Positions 30,864 to 38,597 of a stretch of DNA of 64,000 nt are shown in pieces. The DNA is from Micrococcales bacterium 72-143. GTDB taxonomy: Bacteria; Actinomycetota; Actinomycetes; Actinomycetales; Microbacteriaceae. Under the pieces are notes generated by a model. It searched no databases and had not been told where the DNA came from. It worked only from the letters and a program-made list of their open reading frames with translations. A program made the position numbers and the translations under genes. Each line of letters starts with the position of its first letter. The first letter of the stretch is position 1. Where the stretch lies: positions 248,001-312,000 of the forward strand of contig MKVM01000003.1 in the NCBI GenBank assembly GCA_001898835.1, in the 5' to 3' direction.

Positions 30864-31718
30864 ATGACCATCCTCGTCACCGGAGCCTCCGGGCACCTCG
30901 GCCGCCTCGCCGTCGAGGCGCTGCTCGCACGCGGCGTCGACGCATCCGCCATCCGCGCGGGAGCGCGCGACACCGCCAAGATCGCCGACCTCGCCGCGAG
31001 GGGCGTGCAGGCCGTGCAGCTCGACTACACGGATGCCGCATCCGTCGCGGGTGCCGTGGCCGGCGCCGACAAGGTGCTGCTCGTCTCCGGGTCGGAGGTG
31101 GGGCAGCGCGTCGCCCAGCACCGCGCCGTGATCGACGCGGCGGCCGCCGCGGGCGTCGCCCAGCTCGTCTACACGAGCGCGCCGCGCGCCGACACCTCCG
31201 CGCTCATCCTCGCGCCGGAGCACAAGGCCACCGAGGAGGCGATCGCGGCATCCGGGGTGCCCGCGACGATCCTGCGCAACAACTGGTACTCGGAGAACTA
31301 CCTCGGCACGCTCGCGCAGGCCGCCGCGACCGGTGTCGTCGCGTCGAGCACGGGCGAGGGGCGCGTCGCGAGCGCCTCACGGGCCGACTTCGCGGAGGCC
31401 GCGGCCTTCGTGCTGACGGGCGACGGGCACCTGGGGAGGGTGTACGAGCTGGGCGGCGACGTCGCGTGGGACTTCGCCGAGCTCGCGAGCGCCATCGGCG
31501 AGGTGCTCGGGCGGGAGATCGCCTACGTGGCGCAGACCCCCGAGGAGCAGGCCGCGGCGCTCTCCGCGGCCGGGCTCGACGAGGGAACCGTGGGGTTCGT
31601 CGTGGGGCTCGACGCGAACATCGCGGCCGGCGACCTCGCCGAGGTGACGCACGAGCTGTCCGGCCTCATCGGCCGCCCGACCACGCCCCTCGTCGACACG
31701 CTGCGCGCGGGGGCCTGA
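30864..31718 (+). CDS. NmrA-family NAD(P)-binding protein (quinone oxidoreductase QOR2-like)
   Basis: A 284-residue short-chain-type Rossmann protein. The NADP-binding motif VTGASGHLGRLAVEALL is at 5-21, KVLLVSGSEVGQR near 68 and QLVYTSAPRADTS near 100. The active-site region APEHKATEEAIAASG follows, then the ILRNNWYSENY segment characteristic of the QOR2/NmrA group. It probably reduces quinones or similar electrophiles with NADPH. GAAAGGA lies 7 nt before the ATG. The divergent HxlR gene is its likely repressor. Confidence 0.92.
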   Translation: MTILVTGASGHLGRLAVEALLARGVDASAIRAGARDTAKIADLAARGVQAVQLDYTDAASVAGAVAGADKVLLVSGSEVGQRVAQHRAVIDAAAAAGVAQLVYTSAPRADTSALILAPEHKATEEAIAASGVPATILRNNWYSENYLGTLAQAAATGVVASSTGEGRVASASRADFAEAAAFVLTGDGHLGRVYELGGDVAWDFAELASAIGEVLGREIAYVAQTPEEQAAALSAAGLDEGTVGFVVGLDANIAAGDLAEVTHELSGLIGRPTTPLVDTLRAGA

Positions 31719-31724
31719 GTCGGT

Positions 31725-31758
31725 GCGCTGGCCGTCGACTCGGGTCGTCGGCCAGCGC
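31725..31758. terminator. Hairpin directly after the NmrA-family gene
   Basis: A 10-bp perfect stem (31725-31734 with 31749-31758), plus four more pairs past one mismatch, begins 7 bases after the stop codon. It has no T run. The rest of the 211-base gap up to 31929 holds a TAGGCT box near 31773 and no gene. Confidence 0.5.
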
Positions 31759-31929
31759 CCGCCCGGGGAACGGCTTAGGCTCGCATCCGTGCAGTCCGTC
31801 TCGCAGCCCGCAGGGCGTCAGGGGGTCGTCGGCGTCTCGTTCGCCGACCCGAGGTAGTCGCGCGCCCGCGCACGACACCCACCCACCTACCCCTCGCATC
31901 CGCGAGACGATCCCGAGGAGGGATCCTTC

Positions 31930-32418
31930 ATGCACGCCTTCGACGAGTCCGCCATCCGCGGCTCCTTCATCAACGCCTCGCTCCGGGAGCGGCAGAACCT
32001 GCAGCTGCCCGCACCCGCCGACCAGCTCCCCTGGGAGCGGCTCGACTACCTGGGATGGCGCGACCGCAGGTCGCCCGGCATCGGCTACGTGGTCGCCGAG
32101 CTCGACGGGCGTCCCGTCGGCCTGCTCATGCGGCAGGCCGAGGCGCGACCCCGCGCGCGGGCCCAGTGCTCGTGGTGCGAGGACGTGCAGCTGCCGAACG
32201 ACGTGGTGCTGTTCAGCACGAAGCGCGCCGGGGCCGCCGGTCGCAAGGGCGACACCGTCGGCACGCTCGTGTGCGCCGAGTTCGAGTGCTCCGCGAACGT
32301 GCGGAAGCGCCCGACGCTCGCGTACGTGGGCTTCGACCTCGAGGCGGAGCGGGAGCGGCGGATCGCGGCGCTCGCCGAGCACGTCGAGAACTTCGTGCGG
32401 AACGTGATCGCGGGCTGA
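31930..32418 (+). CDS. FBP-domain protein with treble-clef zinc finger
   Basis: A 162-residue protein of the FBP family (C-terminal treble-clef fold that binds elongation factor G in fusidic-acid-resistance FusB-like proteins). The N-terminus SAIRGSFINASLRERQNLQLP and the zinc ligands CSWCEDV (near 79) and CAEFECSANVRKRP (near 115) identify it. It may therefore bind EF-G and free it from the ribosome; resistance to fusidic acid is an inference from the family only. The ATG is preceded by GAGGAGGG at the right spacing. Confidence 0.82.
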   Translation: MHAFDESAIRGSFINASLRERQNLQLPAPADQLPWERLDYLGWRDRRSPGIGYVVAELDGRPVGLLMRQAEARPRARAQCSWCEDVQLPNDVVLFSTKRAGAAGRKGDTVGTLVCAEFECSANVRKRPTLAYVGFDLEAERERRIAALAEHVENFVRNVIAG

Positions 32419-32428
32419 CGCCGCAAGC

Positions 32429-32504
32429 GTGCCAGAAGCAGGGCGAATCGGCGCCTTCGGCCGTCGAACGCGCCGCCGGCTGCGGTTCGCCCTGCTTCTG
32501 GCAC
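32429..32504. repeat. Long hairpin element H7
   Basis: Perfect 19-nt arms at 32429-32447 and 32486-32504, starting GTGCCAGAAGCAGGG. It lies between two plus-strand genes, 11 bases after a stop and 18 bases before a start, and may affect the downstream promoter whose -10 box begins at 32510. Confidence 0.88.
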
Positions 32505-32521
32505 ACGGCTAGCGTCGAGGG

Positions 32522-33691
32522 GTGACCGGACTCGACGCGCTGCTCGACGCGCTCTCGCGCGAACCGGACGTCGGCGGCGGCGAGCTGCGGGCGTGGGACG
32601 CCGCCGACCGGTACCTGCTCGACTACGCGGCCGCCGAGTTCCCGGATGCCGTGGCCGGCGAGGTCGCGGTGATCGACGACACGCACGGGGCGCTCGCGCT
32701 CGGCGCGGAGCTGCTCGGGGCGCGGGCCGTGCGCGTGCACCAGGACTCGATCGTGGGGCGGCGGGCGCTCGCGGAGAACGCCGAGCGGACCGGGCTCGCG
32801 GGGCCGGCGCAGCATCCGCTCGCCACCGTCGCGACACCCGCGACCTCGCTCGTGCTCGTGCGGATGCCGCGCTCGCTCGACCGGCTCGACGCGGTCGCCC
32901 GCGAGGTGGCGCGCGCCGCCGGCCCGGATGTCGTGGTGCTGGCGGGCGGGCGCGTCAAGCACATGACGCCCACGCAGAACGAGGTGCTCGCCGCATCCTT
33001 CGCCCGTGTCGACGTGGCCCACGCCCGCGCGAAGTCGCGCATCGTCGTCGCGCGCTCCCCCCGCCCCGATCTGGCCGCCGCCCCGCCGACCGTGGCGCGG
33101 CTGGATCCGGTGTCCGCCGGCGGGGGATACGACTCCCGCCGCGCGGCCGCTTCCCCCTCCGCCGAGGAGCTCGCGGTCGTCGCGATGCCGGGCGTCTTCG
33201 CGGGCGCGAGCCTCGACATCGGCACCCGGGCGCTGCTCGGCACCTTCGACACCCTGCCGCCGTACGCCCGCGCGGTCGACCTCGCGTGCGGCACCGGCAT
33301 CGTCGCCGTCGAGCTCGCCCGGCGGAGCCCGGATGCGCGCATCCTCGCGACCGACGTCTCCGCGATCGCGGTCGAATCCGCGCGGCTCACCGCGGAGGCG
33401 AACGGCGTGCGGGTCGAGACGCGACACGACGACGGCCTCTCAGCCGAGCCCGACGCATCCGCCGACCTCGTCGTGCTCAACCCGCCGTTCCATGCTGGGG
33501 CCGCCGTGACGACCGAGATCGCCCGTCGGCTTTTCGCGGATGCCGCCCGCGTGCTGCGCCCCGGCGGCGAGCTGCGGGTCGTGTGGAACTCGCATCTCGG
33601 CTACCGGCCGGTGCTCGAGCGGCTCGTCGGCCCGACCCGCCAGCTCGCCCGCACCCCGAAGTTCACGGTGACCGCGTCCCGCCGAGCCTGA
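32522..33691 (+). CDS. RlmG/RsmC-type class I methyltransferase
   Basis: A 389-residue protein with two tandem methyltransferase-like halves, as in 23S/16S rRNA guanine-N2 methyltransferases. The N-terminal half lacks a clear SAM motif. The C-terminal half has DLACGTGIVAVELARR (near 256) and the catalytic VLNPPFHAG (near 319) typical of N2-guanine enzymes, and a late GELRVVWNSHLGYRPVLE segment. It probably methylates rRNA; the exact base is unknown. GTG 32522 is six bases after TAGCGT, which decides the start. Confidence 0.88.
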   Translation: MTGLDALLDALSREPDVGGGELRAWDAADRYLLDYAAAEFPDAVAGEVAVIDDTHGALALGAELLGARAVRVHQDSIVGRRALAENAERTGLAGPAQHPLATVATPATSLVLVRMPRSLDRLDAVAREVARAAGPDVVVLAGGRVKHMTPTQNEVLAASFARVDVAHARAKSRIVVARSPRPDLAAAPPTVARLDPVSAGGGYDSRRAAASPSAEELAVVAMPGVFAGASLDIGTRALLGTFDTLPPYARAVDLACGTGIVAVELARRSPDARILATDVSAIAVESARLTAEANGVRVETRHDDGLSAEPDASADLVVLNPPFHAGAAVTTEIARRLFADAARVLRPGGELRVVWNSHLGYRPVLERLVGPTRQLARTPKFTVTASRRA

Positions 33692-33720
33692 GGTCGCACC
33701 CTGCGACCGCGTCGGCGGTC

Positions 33721-33748
33721 TCGACCACCGCGCCGCGTCCGTTAGACT
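33721..33748 (+). promoter_or_regulatory. Probable tRNA-Ser promoter
   Basis: TCGACC (33721-33726) and TAGACT (33743-33748) are separated by 16 bases, with the tRNA beginning 8 bases after the -10 box. Confidence 0.5.
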
Positions 33749-33755
33749 CGTCGGC

Positions 33756-33845
33756 GGTACCGTGTCCGAGCGGCCGAAGGAGCATGTCTCGAAAACATGT
33801 GATGGTTCACGCCATCCGTGGGTTCAAATCCCACCGGTACCGCCA
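33756..33845 (+). tRNA. tRNA-Ser (anticodon CGA), CCA encoded
   Basis: A class II tRNA. The acceptor stem GGTACCG (33756-33762) pairs with CGGTACC (33835-33841), followed by discriminator G and encoded CCA. The anticodon stem CATGT/ACATG encloses CTCGAAA, with anticodon CGA at 33790-33792, reading UCG. A variable arm (GATGG/CCATC) and T-arm GTGGGTTCAAATCCCAC are present. The UCG codon is frequent in this GC-rich genome. Confidence 0.97.
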
Positions 33846-33847
33846 GC

Positions 33848-33876
33848 AAGAAGCCCCGCCCCGTGCGGGGCTTCTT
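33848..33876. terminator. Strong bidirectional terminator after tRNA-Ser
   Basis: A perfect 12-bp stem (AAGAAGCCCCGC with GCGGGGCTTCTT) and 5-nt loop, placed between the tRNA and a convergent minus-strand gene. Confidence 0.88.
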
Positions 33877-33879
33877 CGT

Positions 33880-34176
33880 TCACCCCGCGGCGGTGCGGAT
33901 GCGCACTTCGCGCTCCATGCGCTTCTCGTGCCGCGCCCGGCCCTTCACGGCCTCGGCCTCCCGACTCTTGGGGGGCGCGCTCGTGACGAGCTGGTCGAGC
34001 ATGCGCCGGGTCGCCTCGGCGATCTCGTCGATCGCCTGCTCGAAGGCGGGCGTGTTCGCGCGCGAGGGGCGCGTCGACCCGCTCACCTTGCGCACGAACT
34101 GGAGGGCGGCCTCCCGCACCTCGTCGTCGGTCGTCGGCGGGTCGAAGTTGTGGAGGCAGCGGATGTTGCGGCACAT
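33880..34176 (-). CDS. DUF2277 family protein
   Basis: A 98-residue protein whose start MCRNIRCLHNFDPPTTDDEV and following REAALQFVRKVSGSTRPS are the DUF2277 signature. The family is small, soluble and widespread in actinobacteria and has no assigned function; the conserved Cys2 and His9 suggest metal or redox involvement but that is a guess. Start at ATG 34176, confirmed by the family N-terminus, with TATCGT seven bases upstream. It converges with the tRNA. Confidence 0.9.
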   Translation of the reverse strand: MCRNIRCLHNFDPPTTDDEVREAALQFVRKVSGSTRPSRANTPAFEQAIDEIAEATRRMLDQLVTSAPPKSREAEAVKGRARHEKRMEREVRIRTAAG

Positions 34177-34218
34177 GCCGGCGACGATACGCCGCGGCGC
34201 GGAGCTGGTCACCCCGCG

Positions 34219-34569
34219 TCAGCGATCGGTGCAGGCGACGCACACCGTGCGGGCGGGCCGCAGCTCGAGCTGACCGGCAGGGATCGGCTGCCCGCAGACC
34301 GTGCAGATGCCGTAGCCGCCGGATGCGACGCGCGCCTCGGCTGCATCCAGCTCGGCGAGCTCGGCGCGGTGCTCGGCGCGGAGGCCCTCCGCCTGCTGCC
34401 ACTCGAAGGTGAGGGCGAAGCCCTCGGGGTCGTGCTCCTCGTCGATCCAGTCGCCGCGGGCCGAGCGCACGGCGGCGAGCCGCCGCTCGACACCCGCGAG
34501 GCGCTCCTCCACGACGGCGCGGCGCGCGGCGATCCAGCTGCGGGCGGTCGTGGCATCCGGAGTCGTCAT
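34219..34569 (-). CDS. TraR/DksA-family zinc-finger protein
   Basis: A 116-residue DksA/TraR-like protein. An N-terminal helical hairpin (ARRAVVEERLAGVERRLAAV) is followed by the C4 zinc finger CTVCGQPIPAGQLELRPARTVCVAC. In proteobacteria such proteins enter the RNA polymerase secondary channel; the D-x-x-D-A tip motif of DksA is not evident here, so the role may differ. ATG 34569 is used, six bases after GATGAT; a further ATG at 34587 is in frame. It is divergent from the VOC gene. Confidence 0.85.
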   Translation of the reverse strand: MTTPDATTARSWIAARRAVVEERLAGVERRLAAVRSARGDWIDEEHDPEGFALTFEWQQAEGLRAEHRAELAELDAAEARVASGGYGICTVCGQPIPAGQLELRPARTVCVACTDR

Positions 34570-34600
34570 GCCTCCATCATCGTCCATCCCTTGACACCGC

Positions 34601-34633
34601 CACTTGTTTTTTGCAAGTGTGGACACTGTCCAC
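34601..34633. promoter_or_regulatory. Two adjacent palindromes between dksA-like and VOC genes
   Basis: CACTTG (34601-34606) pairs with CAAGTG (34614-34619) around a T-rich centre. GTGGACA-C-TGTCCAC (34619-34633) is a perfect 15-bp palindrome. A TTGACA (34591-34596) lies just before. They probably bind the HxlR-type regulator encoded at 35113 and control the VOC-regulator pair. Confidence 0.6.
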
Positions 34634-34672
34634 ATTGACCGCACACCCAAGAGCTCACCGAAGGAGCCCACC

Positions 34673-35110
34673 ATGACCTCGATGTTCGTCAACCTGCCGG
34701 TGACCGACCTGGACCGCGCGAAGGCGTTCTACACGGCGCTCGGATTCAGCATCAACCCCATGTTCACCGACCACAACGCCGCCTGCGTCGTCGTCGAGGA
34801 CGGCCACAGCTACTTCATGATCCTGGTGCGCGACTTCTTCCAGACCTTCACCGACCGCCCCATCGGCAACCCCGCCGAGGCCGTCTCCGTGTCGACCGCG
34901 ATCTTCGTCGACAGCCGCGAGGCGGTCGACAAGGCGATCGTCGACGGGATCGCCGCGGGCGGCGTCGAGGAGCGCCCCGCCGCCGACTACGGCTTCATGT
35001 ACCAGCGCCAGCTGACCGACCCCGACGGCAACATGCTCGAGTTCGGCTGGATGAACCCGGCCGCGGCCGAGCAGGGGCCCGAGGCGTTCATGGCCGAGCA
35101 GCAGGCCTGA
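34673..35110 (+). CDS. VOC-family (glyoxalase-like) protein
   Basis: A 145-residue vicinal-oxygen-chelate protein with two beta-alpha-beta-beta-beta units: FVNLPVTDLDRAKAFYTALG at 4-23 and a C-terminal YQRQLTDPDGNMLEFGWM. The end is typical of the PhnB-like or YdeJ-like groups found beside regulators. It may bind a drug or metabolite; the substrate is unknown. AAGGAG is 6 nt before the ATG. The HxlR-type regulator starts 2 nt after its stop, so the two are one operon. Confidence 0.9.
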   Translation: MTSMFVNLPVTDLDRAKAFYTALGFSINPMFTDHNAACVVVEDGHSYFMILVRDFFQTFTDRPIGNPAEAVSVSTAIFVDSREAVDKAIVDGIAAGGVEERPAADYGFMYQRQLTDPDGNMLEFGWMNPAAAEQGPEAFMAEQQA

Positions 35111-35112
35111 GC

Positions 35113-35754
35113 TTGGCCGCGCGCGAGTACGGGCAGTACTGCGGCGTCACGCGAGCCCTCGAGCTCGTCGGCGAGCGTTGGGCGATGCTCATCGTGCGCG
35201 ACCTGCTCGTCGGACCGCGTCGCTACGGCGAGCTCGCGGCGGGGCTCCCCCGCATCCCGAGCAACATCCTCGCGGCGCGGCTCAAGGAGCTGCAGGAGGC
35301 CGGCATCATCCGCCGGGCGCCGCGCTCCCGCATCATCGTCTACGAGCTCACCCCGTACGGACGCGAGCTGGAGCCGGTCGTGCTCGCGCTCGGCGCCTGG
35401 GGGTTCAAGGCGATGGGCGACCCCCGCGACGACCAGGTCATCACCCCGGACTCGATGACGATGGCGCTGCGCACGGCATTCCGGGCGGATGTCGCGGCGG
35501 CCCTCCCCGCGACCGCCTACGCCGCGCACCTCGGCCCCGCCGAGCTGCTCATCCGCGTCGACGGCACCCGGCTCCAGGTGAGCCGCGGGGCCGGCCCGGC
35601 CGACCTGGACTTCGCGGCCGGCCCCGGCATCCGGCGGCTCATCTCGGGCGAGCTCGCGCCCGAGCGCGCCATCGCGTCCGGGGTGGTCGAGGTGCTCCGC
35701 GGGCCGGGCGAGCTGCTCGACCGCTTCGCGACCACCTTCCACCTGGCGGCGTAG
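35113..35754 (+). CDS. HxlR-type winged-helix regulator with C-terminal SCP2-like domain
   Basis: A 213-residue regulator starting at TTG. Residues about 5-100 are an HxlR winged helix (CGVTRALELVGERWAMLIVRD, IPSNILAARLKELQEAGIIRR). The extension of about 110 residues, with GPAELLIRVDGTRLQVSRG, resembles an SCP2-like sterol/lipid-binding domain used by such regulators to sense hydrophobic ligands. It is translated with the VOC gene and probably represses that operon through the two palindromes upstream. Confidence 0.85.
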   Translation: MAAREYGQYCGVTRALELVGERWAMLIVRDLLVGPRRYGELAAGLPRIPSNILAARLKELQEAGIIRRAPRSRIIVYELTPYGRELEPVVLALGAWGFKAMGDPRDDQVITPDSMTMALRTAFRADVAAALPATAYAAHLGPAELLIRVDGTRLQVSRGAGPADLDFAAGPGIRRLISGELAPERAIASGVVEVLRGPGELLDRFATTFHLAA

Positions 35755-35765
35755 GCCGCGGCGGC

Positions 35766-35954
35766 TCAGCTCTGCGGGATGCCGCGCGACGCCTCGCCGA
35801 GGTCGTCGCCCTCCTCGAGGCCGTTCATCGAGTCGTCGAGCTGGCCCTTCATCCCCTGGGGGTCGTCGTCGCGCTCCTCGTCGGGCGCCTCGGTGGCGAG
35901 GTCGGGGTCGACCGATCCGTCGGCCACACCGTCGTCGTTCCTGTCTCGTGTCAT
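35766..35954 (-). CDS. Small acidic hypothetical protein
   Basis: A 62-residue, strongly acidic, glycine-poor protein (DRNDDGVADGSVDPDLATEAP in part; later ERDDDPQGMKGQLDDSMNGL). It has no cysteine and no hydrophobic core, so it is probably disordered. Similar short acidic proteins are annotated as hypothetical in many actinobacteria. The reading frame is GC3-rich, and GGGGG precedes the ATG at 35954. Evidence that it is expressed is limited to these signs. Confidence 0.55.
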   Translation of the reverse strand: MTRDRNDDGVADGSVDPDLATEAPDEERDDDPQGMKGQLDDSMNGLEEGDDLGEASRGIPQS

Positions 35955-36012
35955 GCCCCCAGACTCACCCCGCAGCACCGGCCGGGCCAGGGGGTTGACA
36001 CCGCGGAGGCGG

Positions 36013-37392
36013 CTAGCGCCCCAGCTCGAACGGATGCGTCAGCCGCCACCACTCGTCGGGCGGCCGGATCGTCTGGTCGAGCACGACGGCGACCGTGCGC
36101 GAGCGGGAGCCGGCGGTCCAGGTGACCTCGCCGACCTTCTCGCCCTTCTCGCCCGTGGTGAGCCGCAGCTCCGTCATCGTCGCGGCGATCGGGGTGTCCG
36201 ACCAGGTGAGCAGCGCCACACTGTCGGCCAGCACCATCCGGGCGCTCGCGCCCCACGGGGTCGTGTAGGTGCCGATCGTCGCGCCGCGCTCGTTCACGGT
36301 CACCTCGTGGAACCCCGCACGGATGCTGTCGAGCCACGCCCGCACCTCGCCGTCAATGCTGTCCCGCGAGTAGGCCCCGAGCACGACCCCGGTGAGCTGG
36401 AGCGGCTCGCCGACGCCGACATCCAGCTGCGAGGAGAACAGCAGGTTCGCCGTCTCGAGGGTGCCCGTCTTGACCCCGCGGATGCCGTCGACGCCGAGAA
36501 GGGTGTTGGTGTTGCCCTGCCCCTCGAATCCGGGCACGTCGAGCGCCGACATGGCCACGATCGAGGCGATCACCGGGTTCGCCATCGCCAGCTTCCCGAG
36601 GGCGATGAGCTCGCTCGGCGTGCTGACGCTGCGGGGGTCCAGGCCGGTCGGCTCGACGACGGTCGTGCGGGCGAAACCGTTCGCGGCGAGCCAGTCCTTC
36701 GCCGCGCGGAGGAACGCCGAACGCGAGCCGAACGCCCACGTCGACACGGCGTCCGCGTAGTTGGTGGCCGAGATGACGAGCATCATCTCGAGGGCGTCGT
36801 GCAGCGACATCGTGCTGCCGGTGGGCATCGCGGCGATCGTCGCGCCGCGCACGTAGTAGGCGTCGTAGAGGTCGTGATCGGCCTTGCTGAAGGTGATCGT
36901 GGGGCCCGGGTCGTCGGGGCCGGCGAGCGGCTTCGCGTCGAGGATGACGAGGGCCGTGATGACCTTGGTGATGCTCGCCATCGGCTGCGGGTCGTCGGCG
37001 CTCACGGTGGAGAGGGCGCCGCCGTCGGGGCCGAGGAACTCCTCCCCGCCCGCGACGCTCAGGGCGTAGGCGCCGTCGACCGGCAGCACGATCTTCGCGG
37101 CGGGCCCGGGCTGGGCGGTCGGAGGCGTCGCATCCCCTGTCGCGGCGGGCAGCGGCGCCGTGAGCGCGTAGCCGACGTAGCCGCCGACGAGGCCGAGCAG
37201 CACGGCGGCGACGATCCCGGTCACGATCCAGCCGCGACGGCGACGACGGCGACGCGTGACGGGATCCACCGGGTCGGGGGAGTGGGGCTCCTCCGCCTCG
37301 ACGCCTCGCATCAGCTCACTCAGCCGTCCCACCCCGTCGGACGGATCGCCGCGATACGACACCCGAACCCCCGATCGTGAGCGAGACTCCAT
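36013..37392 (-). CDS. D-alanyl-D-alanine carboxypeptidase (penicillin-binding protein, S11 type)
   Basis: A 459-residue membrane-anchored serine carboxypeptidase. A cytoplasmic Arg-rich stretch (TRRRRRRRGWIVTG) leads into a membrane helix at about 78-100 and an extracellular domain with the active-site SITK (near 164), the SATN triad element (near 223), and VKTGT (near 308). It trims D-Ala from peptidoglycan stem peptides. The start is uncertain: ATG 37392 or GTG 37362. It is divergent from the DUF917 operon. Confidence 0.9.
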   Translation of the reverse strand: MESRSRSGVRVSYRGDPSDGVGRLSELMRGVEAEEPHSPDPVDPVTRRRRRRRGWIVTGIVAAVLLGLVGGYVGYALTAPLPAATGDATPPTAQPGPAAKIVLPVDGAYALSVAGGEEFLGPDGGALSTVSADDPQPMASITKVITALVILDAKPLAGPDDPGPTITFSKADHDLYDAYYVRGATIAAMPTGSTMSLHDALEMMLVISATNYADAVSTWAFGSRSAFLRAAKDWLAANGFARTTVVEPTGLDPRSVSTPSELIALGKLAMANPVIASIVAMSALDVPGFEGQGNTNTLLGVDGIRGVKTGTLETANLLFSSQLDVGVGEPLQLTGVVLGAYSRDSIDGEVRAWLDSIRAGFHEVTVNERGATIGTYTTPWGASARMVLADSVALLTWSDTPIAATMTELRLTTGEKGEKVGEVTWTAGSRSRTVAVVLDQTIRPPDEWWRLTHPFELGR

Positions 37393-37505
37393 CCTGCCAT
37401 CCGCGGCCGCCGAGGCGCGCGTCCTGTGGCATGGGCACAGTATCCGCCTGCGCTCTGTCACATCATCACCTATCCGGTCCGAGCGAGCCGCCCTACCGTG
37501 GACGC

Positions 37506-38597
37506 ATGCCGCACGCCGCCCCACCTCGCCTCGCCGAGGTCACCGCCGACGACATCGAGGCGCTCGCCGCCGGAACCGCGATCTTCGGCACGGGCGGAGG
37601 CGGATCCGTCTACACCTCGCGCATCGTCGTCGAGCAGGCGCTGCGCGAGCGCGGGCCCGTGCGGCTCGTGACGGTCGACGAGCTCACCGACGACGACGCC
37701 GTCATCCTCATGTCCGGCATCGGCGCACCCACGGTCGGCATCGAGATGCTGACCGCCGCCGAGCAGGTCGACACCCTCCTGCGGAAGTCGGAGGAGGCCG
37801 CCGGACGCCGCATCACGACCCTCATGGCGGCCGAGATCGGCGGCAGCAACGGCGTCGGCCCGATCGGCTGGGCCTCCCAGCTCGGCCTGCAGGTGCTCGA
37901 CGCCGACGGCATGGGCCGCGCCTACCCCGACGCCGCCATGATCTCGATGAACGTCGCCGGCCTCCCCTGCGACTGGGCCGTGCTCACGGACGTCGTGGGC
38001 AACGTGTCGGTGCTGGAAACGGTCGACCTGCACTGGCTCGAGCGTCTCGCCCGCGCCCTCACCATCGCGAGCGGCTCGATCTGCCTCGGCACCCACTACC
38101 TCATGACGCGCGAGACCGCCCGCGGCGCCGTCATCGAGGGCACCGTGAGCGCCGCGATCCGCGTGGGCCGGGCGCTGCTCGCCTCGACGGAGCCCGTGCG
38201 GGCGATCGCGGATGCGATGGGCGGCGAGATTCTGCTGACCGGCAAGATCACCGACCTCGACCGGCGCACCGAGACCGGCTTCACGCGCGGCTCGGTCACC
38301 ATCTCGGGCCTCGGCGCCGACCGCGGGCGACTGCAGCGGCTCGAGCTGCAGAACGAGAACCTCGTGGTGCTCGAGGACGGCGAGGTGATCGTGAGCGTGC
38401 CCGACAACGTCACCATCATCGACGCGCAGACCGGTCACGCCATCACGACCGAGATGCTGCGCTTCGGGCAGCGGGTCGCCGTGCTCGCCTGGCCCGCCGA
38501 TCCGCTGTGGCGCAGCCCACGGGGGCTCGAGCTCGCGGGCCCGCGCGCGTTCGGGCTCGACCTCGACTACACGCCGTTCGAGGTGAGCGCCCGATGA
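37506..38597 (+). CDS. DUF917 (S-Me-THD-like) family protein
   Basis: A 363-residue DUF917 protein. The N-terminal domain has the conserved FGTGGGGSVYTSRIVVEQAL (near 26-45) and SGIGAPTVGIEML; the mid region has ADGMGRAYPDAAMISMN, and the C-terminal domain follows. The family accompanies hydantoinase/oxoprolinase proteins and has been tied to thiohydantoin metabolism, but the substrate here is not known. First gene of a three-gene operon. ATG 37506 lies six bases after TACCGT, so the transcript is probably leaderless. Its stop overlaps the next start (ATGA). Confidence 0.88.
   Translation: MPHAAPPRLAEVTADDIEALAAGTAIFGTGGGGSVYTSRIVVEQALRERGPVRLVTVDELTDDDAVILMSGIGAPTVGIEMLTAAEQVDTLLRKSEEAAGRRITTLMAAEIGGSNGVGPIGWASQLGLQVLDADGMGRAYPDAAMISMNVAGLPCDWAVLTDVVGNVSVLETVDLHWLERLARALTIASGSICLGTHYLMTRETARGAVIEGTVSAAIRVGRALLASTEPVRAIADAMGGEILLTGKITDLDRRTETGFTRGSVTISGLGADRGRLQRLELQNENLVVLEDGEVIVSVPDNVTIIDAQTGHAITTEMLRFGQRVAVLAWPADPLWRSPRGLELAGPRAFGLDLDYTPFEVSAR

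Noticed and set aside
33756-33845. tRNA-Ser as an integration site
   Set aside because: No repeat of the tRNA 3' end and no integrase gene were found on either side.
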